From assembly GCA_027294455.1 (NCBI GenBank), contig JAPULZ010000133.1:1-48561 (forward strand): a stretch of DNA of 48,561 nt, given 5' to 3'. Under the pieces are notes generated by a model. The model was given only the letters and a program-made list of their open reading frames with translations. It made no database searches and had not been told where the DNA came from. The position numbers and the translations under genes were made by a program. Shown here piece after piece: positions 6,072-14,556 of this stretch; position 1 is the stretch's first letter, and every line of letters starts with the position of its first letter. Origin of the DNA: Gemmatimonadota bacterium. GTDB taxonomy: Bacteria > Gemmatimonadota > Gemmatimonadetes > Gemmatimonadales > GWC2-71-9.

Positions 6072-8803
6072 GCCCGCTCATGACGACGGAAAGCTCGGTG
6101 CGCGGTTTGCACACTTCGGAGAAACTCTATGCGGCCCTTCTGTGGGCCATGCCCGACGAATATCGGCAGGCCCACTCCCGCGACGCGGTGGAGACGTTTC
6201 GAGATTTGTACCGCGACGCCATGGCACGCGGCGGCTTCTGGGCCGTGGCGCGCCTGTGGCGACGTTCGCTCCTCCGCGCCATCGGATGTGCGGCTCGCGA
6301 GCGGTGGGACGCACTGGTCGGCCGGCACCATCGCCCCAAGCGGCCGAGGCTCAACGGCCCGAACAAAACGCGGAGCACAGGCAACATGTTCGAGACCTTG
6401 TTGCAAGACTTGCGATTCGCGATTCGATCGTTCGCCAACAAACCGGGTTTCTCGCTGACCGCCATCGCCATCGTGTCGCTGGGTGTCGGGGCGACGACGA
6501 CGATCTTCAGCGTGGTCGACGGCGTCTTGCTCGAGGATCTTCCCTACCCCGATCCGGAAGAGTTGGTGTTCGTGGCCAATCCGGGCCATCCGGTCCCCCT
6601 GTACGAGGATTGGCGGGATCGTACGGAACTGTTCTCCGTCATGGCAGCCGTGCGGCCCGGGGACCGGGATCTCACCGGCGACGGCCCCCCCGTGAGTCTC
6701 GAGACCGCATCCGTCACACCCCACTTCTTCCGACTCCTCGGGACGTTGCCGCTGCGAGGCAGGTTGTTTGCGGGAGACGACTTCGAGGGTCCACCCAGCG
6801 TCGCCGTGTTGAGTCACGCCGCGTGGCAACAGCGTTGGGGAAGCGACCCTACGATCATCGGCCGCACGATCACGCTCTCCGCCCACCCCGTCGTGGTCGT
6901 CGGAGTGCTCGACCCGAATTTCCAGCCGCCCGAGGTGGCCGTCGGAAACAACGTCGACATCTGGCTTCCCATGGATCTCGCCGACCCCGCGGTCCAGGGG
7001 CGCAACTGGTACGTGCTGCGTGTCTTGGCCCGACTCGGCCCGGGCGTCACTGTGGAGTCGGCGCAGGCCGAATTCGATGTCGTGGCGGAGGCATTGGCCG
7101 TCGAGTACCCGGAGTTCAATCGCCGGCGAGACGGCTCCACTCGGCTCTATGCGCTAGTGCCCATGTTGCATGCGACTACGGGGGACGTGGCCCGCTCCCT
7201 CTACATGCTGCTCGGGGCCGTGGGACTGATGCTGCTCATCGCGTGCGCGAACGTGGCCAATCTGTTCCTGGCCCAGGGCACCGGGCGGCAGCGCGAGATG
7301 GCCCTGCGCTCGGCGCTGGGCGCGGCCCGAGGCCGCATCATCGGCCAGATGCTCACCGAAAGCATCTTGCTCTCCGTCACGGCCGGCGTGGTCGGTGTGG
7401 CCATCGCATTTCTCGGCGTCAATGCCTTCGAAGCGTACAATCCAGGCGGGATTCCCCGTATCGGCGATATCGCGGTCGACCTTCGCGTGCTGGGCTTTGC
7501 CCTGGCGATCTCCGCGGCCACCGGCGTGGTGTTCGGGATCGTCCCGGCCTTCCAGGCGGCACGAGCCGATGTGAACGACACATTGAAGAACGTCGTCTCC
7601 GCGGCGACGGCCGACCGGGGGCGCTTCAAACTCCGCAACGGGTTGATCGTCACCGAGATCGCGGTGGCCTTGGTACTCCTGGTGGGCGCCGGACTGTTGT
7701 TCAACAGCTTCGTGCGGCTGCGCAACGTGGATCCGGGCTTCGAGTCGGACAACTTGCTGACCATGCCGCTGTACCTCGGTCCCACGTACAGCGAGGAACG
7801 ACGACTCCGGTTCGTGGAAGACCTGATCGAGCGCATCGCCGCGCTTCCCGGCGTCGAGGAGGTTGGCGCCGGCACCACGCAACCGTTGGGCGATCAGGTG
7901 GACCACCTGTGCTGCTGGATGACGCGTATCCACGACGTGCCGGAATCCGAAGACGAGGCCCCGTTGGCGATCATCCATCCGGTAACCCCGGGCTATCTCA
8001 CGGCCCTCAAAGCCGATCTCATCGCCGGCCGCGGGTTCACGGCGGCGGATGGCAACAGGGCCACCGCGCCCGCGATTCTCAGTGCTGGGTTGGCGGAACG
8101 CCTGTTCGGGGACGAGGATGCCGCGGGACAGGCCCGTTTTGTGCGCATCGGAAACACCGAGGTCGAGGTGATCGGGGTCGTGAAGGACATTCGACACTGG
8201 GGACTCCACCGTGACGAGGACTTCAACGTCTACGTGCCCCACGCCATCTTTGGCGGCGATTTCGAGGACCTGAGCGTGGGGGTGAAAACCCGGACCGATG
8301 GCGTGTCGCTGGCAAAAGCGTTGCGCGAGAGCGTGTGGGCCCTCGAACCCGACCTGCCCGTGGGCGAGATCATGACCATGCGGCAACACGTGGCTCGGTC
8401 GGTGACCGGACCACGGTTCTATTCGCTGTTGGTGACGACATTTGCGGCCATTTCCCTGTTGCTCGCCGCCGGCGGCATCTACGGCTCCGTGCTGTATACC
8501 GTGGGGCAGCGACAACGCGAGCTGGGGATTCGCGTGGCGCTCGGTGCCAACACCAGAGACGTCACCCGGCTCATCGTCCGCCACGGGGCCCTGCTCACCC
8601 TGGCGGGACTCGGCGTCGGCATCGCCGGGGCACTGGGCGCATCGCGCGTGTTGCAAAGCCTGATGTTCGGCATCACCACGACCGATCCGGTGACATTCGG
8701 TGCGGTCGCGTTGATCCTCGGCGTCGTGGCCATCACGGCGAGCTATCTGCCGGCCCGCAGAGCGGGCCGGGCCGATCCGATGGAATCGCTGCGGAACGGG
8801 TGA
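6068..8803 (+). CDS. Large MacB/FtsX-family permease (PadR-linked)
   Basis: 911 residues. Residues 1-100 are a soluble head (EKLYAALLWAMPDEYRQAHS..) found on PadR-linked permeases of this type. Around residue 105 the MacB-type module begins (FETLLQDLRFAIRSFANKPG), followed by membrane helix 1 (FSLTAIAIVSLGVGATTTIF), a periplasmic domain, and an FtsX three-helix block near residues 375-495. A second periplasmic domain and FtsX block end with YLPARRAGRADPMESLRNG. No ATP-binding subunit is encoded beside it, as is usual for this group. Substrate unknown; export of peptides, lipids or antibiotics is only a family-level guess. Its last 61 bases overlap the convergent aspartate kinase gene. Confidence 0.88.
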   Translation: MSPLMTTESSVRGLHTSEKLYAALLWAMPDEYRQAHSRDAVETFRDLYRDAMARGGFWAVARLWRRSLLRAIGCAARERWDALVGRHHRPKRPRLNGPNKTRSTGNMFETLLQDLRFAIRSFANKPGFSLTAIAIVSLGVGATTTIFSVVDGVLLEDLPYPDPEELVFVANPGHPVPLYEDWRDRTELFSVMAAVRPGDRDLTGDGPPVSLETASVTPHFFRLLGTLPLRGRLFAGDDFEGPPSVAVLSHAAWQQRWGSDPTIIGRTITLSAHPVVVVGVLDPNFQPPEVAVGNNVDIWLPMDLADPAVQGRNWYVLRVLARLGPGVTVESAQAEFDVVAEALAVEYPEFNRRRDGSTRLYALVPMLHATTGDVARSLYMLLGAVGLMLLIACANVANLFLAQGTGRQREMALRSALGAARGRIIGQMLTESILLSVTAGVVGVAIAFLGVNAFEAYNPGGIPRIGDIAVDLRVLGFALAISAATGVVFGIVPAFQAARADVNDTLKNVVSAATADRGRFKLRNGLIVTEIAVALVLLVGAGLLFNSFVRLRNVDPGFESDNLLTMPLYLGPTYSEERRLRFVEDLIERIAALPGVEEVGAGTTQPLGDQVDHLCCWMTRIHDVPESEDEAPLAIIHPVTPGYLTALKADLIAGRGFTAADGNRATAPAILSAGLAERLFGDEDAAGQARFVRIGNTEVEVIGVVKDIRHWGLHRDEDFNVYVPHAIFGGDFEDLSVGVKTRTDGVSLAKALRESVWALEPDLPVGEIMTMRQHVARSVTGPRFYSLLVTTFAAISLLLAAGGIYGSVLYTVGQRQRELGIRVALGANTRDVTRLIVRHGALLTLAGLGVGIAGALGASRVLQSLMFGITTTDPVTFGAVALILGVVAITASYLPARRAGRADPMESLRNG

Positions 8804-10560
8804 GACCTGACCCTGTGCGCTCTCGACCGCGCGCGATGGAGATCCAAGAGATCTGCCAGGACCGACGTCGTGGTCGGCCACCGGCCGGCTCCCTTACCCC
8901 GCAGTACTCTCGCGCTCGCCCCGCCGCCATACACGACGACGGCATTCTCCTCGCCTCGCGTCCGCGCCAAGGCATGCTCTGGCGAAAGTTCTACGGGATG
9001 AACTCGAGCGTGCCAACCGGTCTCCGTGCGCTCGAGTTGGGCAACGAGCCGTAGGACCTTGCCTTCGTTCGCTGCACGCGCGATCCGTTCGGGTGGCAGT
9101 TGATCAATTCCTTGTCGGTCGATGGTGTCGGGGTCGAGTTGGACGCCGAGGGCAATAAACGCCGCGACGGCGAGTTTGCTCGCCGAGTCCCTGCCGCTGA
9201 GGTCGAGGGACGGGTCTCGTTCAGCAATGCCCTTCTCCTGCGCTTCGCGAACCGCCAGGTCGAAGTCGCATCCGTTTACCACACGATCCAAGACATAATT
9301 GCACGTACCGTTCAAGACGCCCTCGATCCGATCGATCCTCGAGTGGCGTGCTGCTTCCACCAGCCCTTCCAGCACCGGGACGGCTCCGCCAACACTCGCG
9401 GAGCAACGCACTCGTGGCTCGTCGCTCACGACACCGCGCTGCAGATAGTGGAGATTGGACGCGAGGAGCGCCTTGTTCGCCGTCACCACGTCGATCCCGG
9501 ACGTGATGGCGTGGTCGAGCAGCGACTTGGCGGTGTCGGTACCGCCGATCAACTCCACGAGCACGTCGGCATCGTCGTTCAACAGCGCCCACGGGTCCGT
9601 GGTCAGCAACGCGCCGTCTACATCGTTCGGCCGAGGCTTGCCGGCCTGCTCTACCAAGATACACACGACCTCGAACTGCTCCGGGTAGCGACGCAGCCAG
9701 CGGTACACACCGAGTCCGACGGTCCCGAGACCCGCCAGTGCGACCCGAACACGAGGGCGGGATGCCTCGGCGCGGAGTCTCGTCTCGTAGGGCCCCACCT
9801 TCGTACCGTTCGCCGACCCCGGCGCCCCGATGGCAAAGCGCACGCGATGTCGCTGGGCAAACTCCATGGCCTTGGGTTGTACCAACGCCCGGCCGACACG
9901 AAGGGCTTCGGCCCACGACGCCGTCGCGTACGGTTGGGTAGACGGCGTGCCGCCGTGGGGGTCGTGCGGGTGCAGTCCCTCGACGTCCTTCACCATGCGG
10001 CAGCTCGCGGCCCCGAGTTGCTGCGCCAAGAACAGCGCGGTGAGGTCCGATCCGCCGCGCCCCAGCAGGTTCGTCATGCCGTCGGCGTCACATCCGGCGA
10101 AACCAGGAAGCACGACGATACCGGTCTCTGCAAGAGCGCGATGCACGACCGCGGCGTCCAGCGCCCGCGGCTCGGCATCCAAGACGTTGCCGCAGGTTCG
10201 CAGCCCCACTTGCTGTGGATCAAGTACCGTGTGTGGGATGCCGCACTCGTCGAGTTGCAACCCCAACGTCGCCGCGGCCACCGATTCGCCCGTGGCCAGC
10301 AATCGGGCCAAGGCCCGCGCCTCGGGGTTCCCCCAGTGGCGGAGCGCGTCCTCCAGGAGGCGGTCCGTCGTCCCTGCGAAGGCCGACACGACCGCCACCA
10401 CGTCGTACCCTCGGCGCCAATCCCGATAGATGTCGAGGACGGCGCGGGGCAGATCCCGCTCGTCGCGCAGCACGGAGCTGCCGAACTTGACTACCGACAC
10501 CCCTCGCTTGGCCACCTCAATACCTCGGGATCGTCGGATCGACCGCCCGCGACCACGCAT
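8743..10560 (-). CDS. thrA: Fused aspartate kinase-homoserine dehydrogenase without ACT domains
   Basis: 605 residues. The kinase half (about 16-270) begins VSVVKFGSSVLRDERDLP and carries LLATGESVAAA and LLGRGGSDLTALFLAQQL. The dehydrogenase half starts VRVALAGLGTVGLGVYRWL (NAD(P)-binding, about 283) and carries VVTANKALLAS and EGVLNGTCNYVLDR. Together they convert aspartate to aspartyl phosphate and aspartate semialdehyde to homoserine. Escherichia coli ThrA is about 820 residues; the difference is the ACT pair that binds threonine, which I cannot see here. The first ATG (10560) is 5 bases after the preceding gene; a GTG at 10515, with GAGG upstream, begins directly before the conserved kinase sequence and may be the true start. 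The last 30 residues are Arg-rich read-through into the opposing permease gene. Confidence 0.85.
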   Translation of the reverse strand: MRGRGRSIRRSRGIEVAKRGVSVVKFGSSVLRDERDLPRAVLDIYRDWRRGYDVVAVVSAFAGTTDRLLEDALRHWGNPEARALARLLATGESVAAATLGLQLDECGIPHTVLDPQQVGLRTCGNVLDAEPRALDAAVVHRALAETGIVVLPGFAGCDADGMTNLLGRGGSDLTALFLAQQLGAASCRMVKDVEGLHPHDPHGGTPSTQPYATASWAEALRVGRALVQPKAMEFAQRHRVRFAIGAPGSANGTKVGPYETRLRAEASRPRVRVALAGLGTVGLGVYRWLRRYPEQFEVVCILVEQAGKPRPNDVDGALLTTDPWALLNDDADVLVELIGGTDTAKSLLDHAITSGIDVVTANKALLASNLHYLQRGVVSDEPRVRCSASVGGAVPVLEGLVEAARHSRIDRIEGVLNGTCNYVLDRVVNGCDFDLAVREAQEKGIAERDPSLDLSGRDSASKLAVAAFIALGVQLDPDTIDRQGIDQLPPERIARAANEGKVLRLVAQLERTETGWHARVHPVELSPEHALARTRGEENAVVVYGGGASARVLRGKGAGRWPTTTSVLADLLDLHRARSRAHRVRSHPFRSDSIGSARPALRAGR

Positions 10561-10564
10561 CGAT

Positions 10565-11148
10565 TCAGCCGTGGAGGCTGCGCACGCGTGAGAACCCCGC
10601 GCTCTGGAGGATCTCGAGGGCCTTCAGCGACCGCACGCCCTTGTGACAGAGCGTGACGACGTTCCAGTGCCCGTCCAACACGCTCAACCGGCTGGGCAGC
10701 TCACCCAGGGGAATCGGGATCGCGCCCTCGATCCGGCAGATGTCGAGCTCGTGTGGCCCACGGACGTCGATGATGACCACATCAGATCTGTCGTCGATCT
10801 CATGCGCCAACTCGGGGGCGGAGATCTCCGGCCCCGTGAAGGCCGGTTCGACTTCCAGGCCACAGAAGCGCTCGTAGTCGATGAGCCCGGTGACCGTGGG
10901 ATGTTCTCCGCACGCGGGGCACTCGGGATCCTTGCGCAACCGGAGCTCGCGGAAGCGGAGGTGCAAGGCGTGGAACAGCAGCAAGCGACCCACCAATGTG
11001 TCGCCGATACCCAGGATGGTCTTGATGGTCTCCAGGGCCTGCAGGCTTCCGATCACGGCGGGCAACACGCCGAGCGCGAGTACCGCAGAATCTCTTCGTG
11101 CGACAGTGTGGGCAGCGACTTGGGTTCCGGCAATACGGTCGTCGTCAT
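10565..11148 (-). pseudogene. MoeZ/MoeB-like gene with the adenylation core deleted; rhodanese domain intact
   Basis: From the ATG at 11148 the frame reads MTTTVLPEPKSLPTLSHEEI then LRYSR, the usual N-terminus of MoeB/MoeZ proteins. At about 11074 it jumps to LGVLPAVIGSLQALETIKTI, which is the C-terminal end of the ThiF adenylation domain, in a different frame. About 230 residues, including the ATP-binding and catalytic region, are absent. Downstream is complete: CPACG (half of the zinc site), then a rhodanese domain with the active loop VTLCHKGVRS. The intact protein would activate the C-terminal Gly-Gly of the sulfur carrier encoded just upstream and load sulfur on it. Residues from the GTG at 11068 (167 aa) could still be made as a rhodanese-only protein. 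Real deletion and assembly collapse cannot be told apart here. Confidence 0.75.
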
Positions 11149-11152
11149 GCGA

Positions 11153-11428
11153 TCACCCACCCGCAATCGCCGGAACGATGGTCACCTCATCACCGTCACG
11201 TACAGTGGTCCCGAATCCGTCGTTGAACCGAATGTCCTCGTCGTTGAGATAGAACGTGACGAAGGCGTAAGGGTCGCCGTTTTCATCGCGCAGCCGCGGC
11301 GCAAGACGAGGGAACCGGCCCGCCACATCGTCGATCGCGGCCCCCAACGTGGCGCCGTCCGCCTCGATGGCGCCGTGCCCATCGGCGAGCTTGGCCAGTA
11401 CGGCGGGAAGATTGATAGTTACGGACAT
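11153..11428 (-). CDS. ThiS/MoaD-family sulfur-carrier protein
   Basis: 91 residues from the ATG at 11428, preceded by AGGAGG. It has the ubiquitin-like fold signature of MoaD: MSVTINLPAVLAKLADGHG at the start, VTFYLNDEDIRF in the middle, DGDEVTIVPAIAGG at the end. The last two residues are Gly-Gly, the form that is adenylated and turned into a thiocarboxylate. It starts one base after the thrC stop and ends 4 bases before the MoeZ-like ATG, so these genes form one transcript. Neighbouring genes are for amino acids and none is for molybdopterin or thiamine, so it more likely delivers sulfur for cysteine or homocysteine synthesis. Confidence 0.85.
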   Translation of the reverse strand: MSVTINLPAVLAKLADGHGAIEADGATLGAAIDDVAGRFPRLAPRLRDENGDPYAFVTFYLNDEDIRFNDGFGTTVRDGDEVTIVPAIAGG

Positions 11429-11429
11429 G

Positions 11430-12731
11430 TCACACCTCCTCCTGGTGAGTGATTTGATCGCCGGCATCGCCATCCCGCCGGCTGCCGCCTGCGTCGACCA
11501 GGGCGGACACCTCGCGCAGCTTGGGGTCGATGACCGGTGCCTGTGGCGACGCGGACTGCGCCGCGTCGACCGTCTTGAGACCGTTGCCCGTGATGCACAA
11601 TGCCACCTCGTCATCGCGACGGAGCCGGCCCTGCCGCGCCAGGGTCAGAGCGGCAGCCACGGTCACCCCGCCGGCGGTCTCGGTGAACACCCCCACGTCT
11701 TCGGCAAGGATGCGAATCCCGGCCACAATGTCGGCATCGTTCACCGCGGCGGCCCAGCCGTTCGTTTCCCGAATGGTTTGCGCCGCGTAGCCGCCGTCCG
11801 GCGGGCTGCCGATCGCGAGAGACTTGGCGATGGTGTTGGGTTTCTCGGGAACCACCCTTTCGTCTCCCCGTTCCACCGCGCGCACGATTGGCGCACACCC
11901 CGCAGCTTGCGCGCCGTACAAGCGCGGCGCGTCTCCCGTGGTCAATCCGGCGTCCCGGAATTCCCGAAACCCCTTGTGGAGCTTGGTCAGGAGCGATCCG
12001 CCGGCCATGGGTGCCACGACGGCAGTCGGCAGGCGCCAACCGAGTTGTTCCACGATTTCGAACGCGACGGTCTTGGATCCCTCGCCGTAGTAGCTGCGAA
12101 GGTTGACATTGGCGATCCCCCAGCCGAAGCGATCCGCTACCTGCGCGCAGAGCCGGTTCACGTCGTCGTAAGTGCCGCGCACGCGCACGAGATGCACACC
12201 GTACACGGCGGTGCCGATGATCTTCGCCAGCTCGAGATCGTCGGGAACGAAGATCCAAGCGTCGAGGCGGGCTCGGCGCGCGTGGGCGGCCACGGCGTTG
12301 GCGAGATTCCCCGTCGAAGCGCACCCCAGTGTGTCGAGCCCGAACGCTTCGGCCGCGTTGATCGCGACCGCGACCACGCGGTCCTTGAACGAGAGGCTGG
12401 GATGGGAAACCGCGTCGTTCTTGATCCACGCGCGGGCCACGCCGAGCCGGCGAGCCAGCACCGGTGCGTCAATGAGCGGGGTGAACCCGGTGTCGGTGGA
12501 GCGCGAGATGGCACCGTCGAGCGGCAGCCACTCCCGGTATCGCCACAGCGAAGGAGGGCGTGACGCGATCGTCTCACGGTCGGGAAGCGGGCGCGCCGGG
12601 TCGTACGCCGGCTCCAGCGGCCCGAGACAATCCTCGCAGATCGCGTGAGGGCCGGGCGGGTGTGCTCCGCCGCAGTTCCGGCAGCGTAGGGGCAGGGCCC
12701 GTACGGTTGGTTCCGTCAGAGTCGTCGCCAT
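11430..12731 (-). CDS. thrC: Threonine synthase family PLP enzyme
   Basis: 433 residues. An N-terminal zinc ribbon, LPLRCRNCGGAHPPGPHAIC then EDC (residues 14-35), is followed by the fold-type II PLP core. The PLP lysine is K116 in PSLSFKDRVV. The phosphate-binding region includes GCASTGNLANAVAAHARRA, and VAPMAGGSLLTKLHKGF follows. The expected reaction is O-phosphohomoserine to threonine plus phosphate. It heads a minus-strand operon with a sulfur carrier, a MoeZ-like gene and homoserine dehydrogenase. That company raises the possibility that this protein takes sulfur from the carrier onto phosphohomoserine, but its sequence alone looks like an ordinary ThrC. Confidence 0.85.
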   Translation of the reverse strand: MATTLTEPTVRALPLRCRNCGGAHPPGPHAICEDCLGPLEPAYDPARPLPDRETIASRPPSLWRYREWLPLDGAISRSTDTGFTPLIDAPVLARRLGVARAWIKNDAVSHPSLSFKDRVVAVAINAAEAFGLDTLGCASTGNLANAVAAHARRARLDAWIFVPDDLELAKIIGTAVYGVHLVRVRGTYDDVNRLCAQVADRFGWGIANVNLRSYYGEGSKTVAFEIVEQLGWRLPTAVVAPMAGGSLLTKLHKGFREFRDAGLTTGDAPRLYGAQAAGCAPIVRAVERGDERVVPEKPNTIAKSLAIGSPPDGGYAAQTIRETNGWAAAVNDADIVAGIRILAEDVGVFTETAGGVTVAAALTLARQGRLRRDDEVALCITGNGLKTVDAAQSASPQAPVIDPKLREVSALVDAGGSRRDGDAGDQITHQEEV

Positions 12732-12776
12732 GTCTCATCCTCGGCTGTGCCGTCGACAGTGTGCGTTTGGCGGCGC

Positions 12777-12801
12777 AAGAAAAGCCGCTCGGGCGAGCGA
12801 C
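12777..12801 (-). terminator. Putative leader terminator, proximal to thrC
   Basis: Read on the minus strand, GTCGCTC (12801-12795) pairs with GAGCGGC (12790-12784) with one U-G wobble around GCCC, followed by TTTTCTT. It lies about 45 bases upstream of the thrC start, so it would act as an attenuator rather than end a gene. Confidence 0.45.
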
Positions 12802-12842
12802 CGTGGGGATGAGCATGCCGAAAACAACGACTCTAGCGATAC

Positions 12843-12874
12843 AAGAAAAGCCCGAGCATGCGCCGCGGGCCTTC
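12843..12874 (-). terminator. Putative leader terminator, distal to thrC
   Basis: On the minus strand AAGGCCCG and CGGGCTT form a stem with one bulged base and an 11-base loop, followed by TTTCTT. The sequence is nearly symmetrical, and the plus strand also ends in TTTTT, so it could act in either direction. No gene precedes it on either strand. It falls within a 37-codon frame (12833-12946, minus) that has no obvious threonine run. Confidence 0.4.
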
Positions 12875-13027
12875 GCTTTTTAGCCTGTTGTTTAACGTGG
12901 CAGCAATATGCGGCAAATCACCACGGTCCTCAATTGTGGAACTCATTCTAGTTCGGGCGCCCCAGGCTGTCAAGGCGCGGGCCGCCGACCACTGCATTCT
13001 TTCCCGTCACCCAGGTTAGGTTCATGC

Positions 13028-13771
13028 ATGGGACCGGCTTTGGACTCCACGGCCACGCGCTACGGCGTCATCGGCGACGGGCACATGGCCCTGCACATGG
13101 GATGCTATTTCGAGTCCCTGGCCGTCCCCTACCGCCGGTGGTCCCGCCGCCTGGAACACGACGCGTCCCTCTCCCTCGGCACCGCCGTCGGCCCCTGCCA
13201 GATCGTGCTGGTGCTGATCAACGACGTCGCCATCGAGCCGTTCATCACCTCCCATCCAGAACTCGCGGAAAAGACCCTGGTGCACTTCTCCGGCAGCCTG
13301 ACCACCCCCCACGCGCAAAGCATGCACCCGCTGTCGACCTTCGCTGGTGAGCTCTACTCCTTATCGACGTACGCCACGATTCCGTTCGTCTGCGAGGAAG
13401 GCCCACATACCTTCGACGAGATATTCCCCGAGCTGCCGAACCCGCACTACACCATCGCGCAGGAGCTGCGACCACTGTATCACAGTCTCGCAGTGCTGGC
13501 CGGGAATTGCACCACCGTTCTCTGGAGCAAGCTGTTCGACACGTTCGAGGAACGCCTCGCCCTCCCGCGCAACATCGCGGTACCGTACCTCAAGCAGGTC
13601 GCTCTCAACCTCGAACTCGCCCCCACCAACGCCGCCACGGGTCCGCTCGTGCGAGGCGATCGCCAGACCGTGGACGCCAACATCGCCGCCCTCGAGGGAG
13701 ACCCGTTCCAAGCAGTGTACCGGGCCTTTGTCGAGGCCGTTGCCCCACACGACGCCACGAGCCGGCCATGA
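13028..13771 (+). CDS. panG: Rossmann/DUF2520 protein, probable PanG-type ketopantoate reductase
   Basis: 247 residues from the ATG at 13028 (AGGTTAGG 8 bases upstream); the same frame is open back to 12908, but those 40 residues look non-conserved. A dinucleotide-binding motif opens the protein (YGVIGDGHMALHMGCYF), followed by VLVLINDVAIEPFITSHPEL and VHFSGSLTT. The C-terminal half (HYTIAQELRPLYHSLAVLAG, CTTVLW, EERLALPRNIAVPYLKQV) fits the DUF2520 helical domain. Its stop overlaps panB (ATGA), and panC follows. Ketopantoate reductases of the PanG type belong to this fold and replace PanE in some bacteria, so reduction of ketopantoate to pantoate with NADPH is the likely step. Function is inferred mainly from operon position. 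Confidence 0.7.
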   Translation: MGPALDSTATRYGVIGDGHMALHMGCYFESLAVPYRRWSRRLEHDASLSLGTAVGPCQIVLVLINDVAIEPFITSHPELAEKTLVHFSGSLTTPHAQSMHPLSTFAGELYSLSTYATIPFVCEEGPHTFDEIFPELPNPHYTIAQELRPLYHSLAVLAGNCTTVLWSKLFDTFEERLALPRNIAVPYLKQVALNLELAPTNAATGPLVRGDRQTVDANIAALEGDPFQAVYRAFVEAVAPHDATSRP

Positions 13772-14556
13772 ACGTGTTCGATTTTCGGAAGATGAAATCC
13801 GCAGGTCGCCGGATCTCGATGACGACCTGTTACGACTATTGGTCCGCGCGGATTCTCGATCAAACGCCCATCGATGCGTTGATAGTCGGCGACAGCGCCG
13901 CCATGGTCATGCACGGCCACGAGTCGACCCTGCCCGCCACGCCCGACATGCTGGCGATCCACACACAAGCCGTGGCCCGGGGCGCACACAACAAGTTCAT
14001 CATCGCCGACATGCCGTTCCTGTCGTTTCGCAAGGGCCTCGGGCCCGCCATAGATTGCGTGCAGCAACTCGTTCGGGCGGGGGCGAACGCGGTGAAGCTC
14101 GAAGGCGTCGGAGGCCACGACGACGTCGTCAAGCACATCGTCCAGTCCGGCGTGCCGGTGATGGGACATCTCGGACTGACACCGCAGGCGGTGAACAGCT
14201 TGGGGGGCTTCAAGGTGCAAGGCGTGGGCGCCGAGGCGGCGGCCGACCTCGTCGAGGCCGCTCAACGTCTCGAGGCCGTCGGATGCTTCAGTCTCGTGCT
14301 GGAAGCGGTACCCACGAAGACCGCCCAACAGATCACGGAGAACGTGCAGATTCCCACCATCGGAATCGGCGCCGGCCCCCACTGTGATGGGCAAGTGTTG
14401 GTGTTGCACGACCTGGCCGGATTCAACCGGGATTTCAAGGCCAGGTTCGTGCGCATGTTCGAAGACGGTCACGGTCTGCTCACCCGCGCAGTCGAAGAGT
14501 TCGACCGTACCGTCAAGAACGGCTCGTTCCCCAGCGAGGCCGAAAGCTACGAGTGA
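13768..14556 (+). CDS. panB: 3-methyl-2-oxobutanoate hydroxymethyltransferase
   Basis: 262 residues, normal for PanB, a TIM-barrel enzyme that makes ketopantoate from ketoisovalerate and methylene-tetrahydrofolate. Recognisable blocks are RISMTTCYDYWSARI, ALIVGDSAAMVMHGHESTL (metal-binding Asp), FIIADMPFLSF, AVKLEGVGG, PVMGHLGLTPQAVNSLGGFK and PTIGIGAGPHCDGQVLVLHD. It overlaps the reductase before it by four bases and panC after it by four (GTGA), so the three are co-translated. The usual second step, ketopantoate reduction, is supplied by the gene upstream. Confidence 0.92.
   Translation: MNVFDFRKMKSAGRRISMTTCYDYWSARILDQTPIDALIVGDSAAMVMHGHESTLPATPDMLAIHTQAVARGAHNKFIIADMPFLSFRKGLGPAIDCVQQLVRAGANAVKLEGVGGHDDVVKHIVQSGVPVMGHLGLTPQAVNSLGGFKVQGVGAEAAADLVEAAQRLEAVGCFSLVLEAVPTKTAQQITENVQIPTIGIGAGPHCDGQVLVLHDLAGFNRDFKARFVRMFEDGHGLLTRAVEEFDRTVKNGSFPSEAESYE

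Noticed and set aside
7154..8881. Long open frame (575 codons) on the minus strand opposite the permease
   Set aside because: It is antisense to a clear permease, rich in His/Gln/Arg/Gly with no domain. This is the expected shadow frame in GC-rich coding DNA.
12908..13027. N-terminal extension of the PanG-like frame, starting MRQITTVLNCG
   Set aside because: Considered as a leader peptide because of the Ile-Thr-Thr-Val-Leu run, but there is no stop before the main gene and no conserved hairpin downstream, so it is treated as untranslated sequence.
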